A stretch of DNA of 7,751 bases from Aquabacterium sp. (lineage in GTDB: Bacteria > Pseudomonadota > Gammaproteobacteria > Burkholderiales > Burkholderiaceae_C): NCBI GenBank assembly GCA_017989885.1, contig JAGNPA010000072.1:1-7751 (forward strand), given 5' to 3'. The notes below the pieces were generated by a model. That model was not told where the DNA came from, did not search any database, and saw nothing but the letters and a program-made list of their open reading frames with translations. Numbering within the stretch: position 1 is the first letter of the stretch; each line of letters opens with the position of its first letter. Position numbers and translations under genes: made by a program. Of this stretch, positions 6,494 through 7,751 are shown in pieces.

Positions 6494-6535
6494 GCTTGCT
6501 CCTGAAACGCCCCAGCGGGTAGCCGGAGCTTCAGG
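6494..6535 (-). promoter_or_regulatory. prpE leader with Shine-Dalgarno able to pair upstream
   Basis: On the minus strand the ribosome site AGGAG (6499-6503) can pair with upstream bases in two exclusive ways. CCTGAA (6530-6535) is complementary to TTCAGG (6501-6506), and GCTCC (6525-6529) is complementary to GGAGC (6498-6502). Both helices would hide the ribosome site. Stems are only 5-6 bp, so this may be chance. No riboswitch class is recognised, and no convincing promoter was found between here and 6610. Confidence 0.25.
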
Positions 6536-6552
6536 TCGCAGATGCTAGTTCG

Positions 6553-6568
6553 CCCCTTGAACGAGGGG
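6553..6568 (-). terminator. Weak hairpin after the lpxC-linked small gene
   Basis: A 5-bp stem (CCCCT/AGGGG) with a 6-nt loop lies 42 nt past the stop of the 61-aa membrane protein, beside a purine-rich run (6563-6575). There is no T-tract. It is the only candidate end for the lpxC transcript before prpE, so read-through into prpE is possible. Confidence 0.2.
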
Positions 6569-6610
6569 GAGGGGAGTATCCCGCGGTGACCGGCGCGTTC
6601 TGGCTGTGCG

Positions 6611-6796
6611 TCAGATGAAGACGGCGGCGCGGCGCAGCACGATCAGACCGACAAAACACAGGCCCAGCACCACGGCCCAGCGCAGCGAGAGCATGGCCCA
6701 TTGCCGCCAGCGGGGCTGCTTGGTGACGGTGAAGACCGCCATGTTCAAGAGGAAGGACAGGGCCAGGAGGACGCCGAGGGCGCGAAACAGAACCAT
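6611..6796 (-). CDS. Small two-helix membrane protein, hypothetical
   Basis: A 61-aa hydrophobic protein of unknown function. Two likely membrane helices span about 4-24 (RALGVLLALSFLLNMAVFTV) and 33-54, joined by a short charged hairpin (TKQPRWRQ), with RR near the C-terminus; both ends probably face the cytoplasm by the positive-inside rule. It begins 18 nt after the lpxC stop on the same strand and is very likely in the same transcript. The region upstream of the ATG has only a weak GAAGG 9 nt away, suggesting coupling to lpxC translation. It is kept as real because of the clean alternating hydrophobic pattern, the tight spacing and the lack of an overlapping gene. I do not recognise a family. 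Confidence 0.65.
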   Translation of the reverse strand: MVLFRALGVLLALSFLLNMAVFTVTKQPRWRQWAMLSLRWAVVLGLCFVGLIVLRRAAVFI

Positions 6797-6814
6797 GGTG
6801 TGCGGCCTTCGGCC

Positions 6815-7750
6815 TTACCAGGCGGGGGCCAGCTCGGCCATGCCGCGCGGCGCCTTGGCCTCGTCCTCGAAGGTCACGATCTCCCAGGCGTCTTGCTGCG
6901 CCATCAGGGCATGCAGCAGCTGGTTGTTCAGGGCGTGGCCCGACTTGTAGGCCGTGTAGGCCGCCAGCAGCGGGTGGCCCGCCACATACAGGTCACCGAT
7001 CGCGTCCAGGATCTTGTGCTTGACGAACTCGTCGTCGTAGCGCAGCCCGTCGGCGTTGAGCACGCGGTGCTCGTCCACCACGATGGCGTTGTCCATGCTG
7101 GCGCCCAGGCCCAGGCCGCGCGAGCGCATCATCTCGACGTCTTTGGTGAAGCCGAAGGTGCGGGCGCGCGCGATGTCGCGATTGTACTGGCCGGTGCTGA
7201 AATCGAACTCGACGCGCTGGCCGGTCTGGTCCACGGCGGGGTGGTCAAAGTCGATCTCGAAGGTCAGCTTGTAGCCGTGATACGGCTCCAGGCGCGCCCA
7301 CTTGAGCGTGCGACCTTCGCCCTCGCGCACTTCCACGGGCTTGAGCACGCGCAGGAACTTCTTGGGCGCTTTTTGCAGCTCGATGCCGGCGCTTTGCAGC
7401 AGGTACACGAACGCGGCCGACGAGCCGTCGAGGATGGGCACTTCCTCGGCGGTGATGTCCACATACAGGTTGTCCAGCCCCAGGCCGGCGCAGGCCGACA
7501 TCAGGTGCTCGATGGTGTTGACCTTGGCCAGACCCGGATCGCCACCGGGCGAGATGGTGGTGGCCATGCGGCAGTCGCACACCGCCCCGGTGTTGACGGG
7601 AATGTCCACCGGCTCAGGCAGGTCCACGCGGCGGAACACGATGCCGGTGTTGACCGGCGCGGGGCGCAGGGTCAGCTCGACGCGCTGGCCGCTGTGCAGG
7701 CCCACGCCAACGGCGCGGGTGAGGGATTTGAGGGTGCGTTGTGGCAGCAT
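6815..7750 (-). CDS. lpxC: UDP-3-O-acyl-N-acetylglucosamine deacetylase (LpxC)
   Basis: LpxC is the zinc-dependent deacetylase that commits UDP-(3-O-acyl)-GlcNAc to lipid A synthesis in the cytoplasm, so this organism makes lipopolysaccharide. The 311-aa length is typical (E. coli 305). The start [21 protein letters not shown] is the family opening, so the coding region is complete although the ATG is one base from the window edge and its ribosome site lies outside. Zinc ligands are H82 (TIEHLMS), H245 and D249 ([12 protein letters not shown]). The general base is E81 and the second catalytic His is H272 ([10 protein letters not shown]). The C-terminus (MAELAPAW) lacks the hydrophobic AVLA-like tail that E. 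coli LpxC uses for FtsH turnover, so regulation by proteolysis may differ. A small membrane-protein gene follows after 17-18 nt. Lipid A function is secure from full active-site conservation. Confidence 0.97.
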   Translation of the reverse strand: MLPQRTLKSLTRAVGVGLHSGQRVELTLRPAPVNTGIVFRRVDLPEPVDIPVNTGAVCDCRMATTISPGGDPGLAKVNTIEHLMSACAGLGLDNLYVDITAEEVPILDGSSAAFVYLLQSAGIELQKAPKKFLRVLKPVEVREGEGRTLKWARLEPYHGYKLTFEIDFDHPAVDQTGQRVEFDFSTGQYNRDIARARTFGFTKDVEMMRSRGLGLGASMDNAIVVDEHRVLNADGLRYDDEFVKHKILDAIGDLYVAGHPLLAAYTAYKSGHALNNQLLHALMAQQDAWEIVTFEDEAKAPRGMAELAPAW

Positions 7751-7751
7751 C

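Noticed and set aside
3521..6505. A 994-codon open frame on the plus strand, antisense to the metallophosphoesterase, SEC-C and prpE genes
   Set aside because: It runs opposite three well recognised genes, is extremely rich in Gly, Ala, Val, His and Gln with no domain, and crosses gene boundaries. Such long antisense frames are expected where codon bias in GC-rich DNA removes stop codons.
1..7751. A new defence, mobile or biosynthetic system
   Set aside because: Gene content is core repair, signalling, metabolism and lipid A synthesis; no integrase, transposase, repeats array, toxin-antitoxin pair or atypical base composition was seen.

Overview
The window is GC-rich chromosomal DNA, and the proteins point to a Gram-negative betaproteobacterium of the order Burkholderiales. 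LpxC, the propionate-CoA ligase, the short metallophosphoesterase with a DLH start and the unusual UvrA type all fit. The assignment is inferred from protein character and codon bias, and genus cannot be fixed from the sequence. No mobile element, CRISPR array, tRNA or rRNA gene was seen. Almost every base is accounted for by eight genes with short spacers, and no stretch over 300 bases lacks a gene.

Layout: (1) 1-1204, minus strand, the first 401 codons of a UvrA-family ATPase that runs off the left edge. (2) 1205-1364, a divergent intergenic region with a perfect 12-bp palindrome and candidate -10 elements facing both ways. (3) 1365-2459, plus strand, a membrane diguanylate cyclase (six predicted membrane helices, coiled coil, GGEEF domain) starting at TTG. 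It is the only plus-strand gene. (4) 2478-2496, a hairpin between convergent genes. (5) 2493-4489, minus strand, in transcription order: a UPF0149/SEC-C protein, a calcineurin-like metallophosphoesterase 18 nt downstream of it, a canonical intrinsic terminator, and a universal stress protein whose start codon lies only 23 nt past that terminator. (6) 4549-4586, a long hairpin that probably ends the prpE transcript. (7) 4598-6493, minus strand, prpE. (8) 6611-7750, minus strand, lpxC, complete but touching the right edge, followed after 17 nt by a 61-aa two-helix membrane protein.

Functions are mostly housekeeping or general physiology: nucleotide excision repair or a DNA-damage-related UvrA paralogue, c-di-GMP signalling, stress response, propionate activation and lipid A synthesis. 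I do not see a coherent new multi-gene system. The points most worth a second look are the UvrA-family protein (a zinc-ligand cysteine replaced by serine and a Lys/Ala-rich insertion), the terminator-like element directly in front of the universal stress gene, possible Shine-Dalgarno masking in the prpE leader, an unassigned six-helix input domain on the cyclase, and the small membrane protein behind lpxC.
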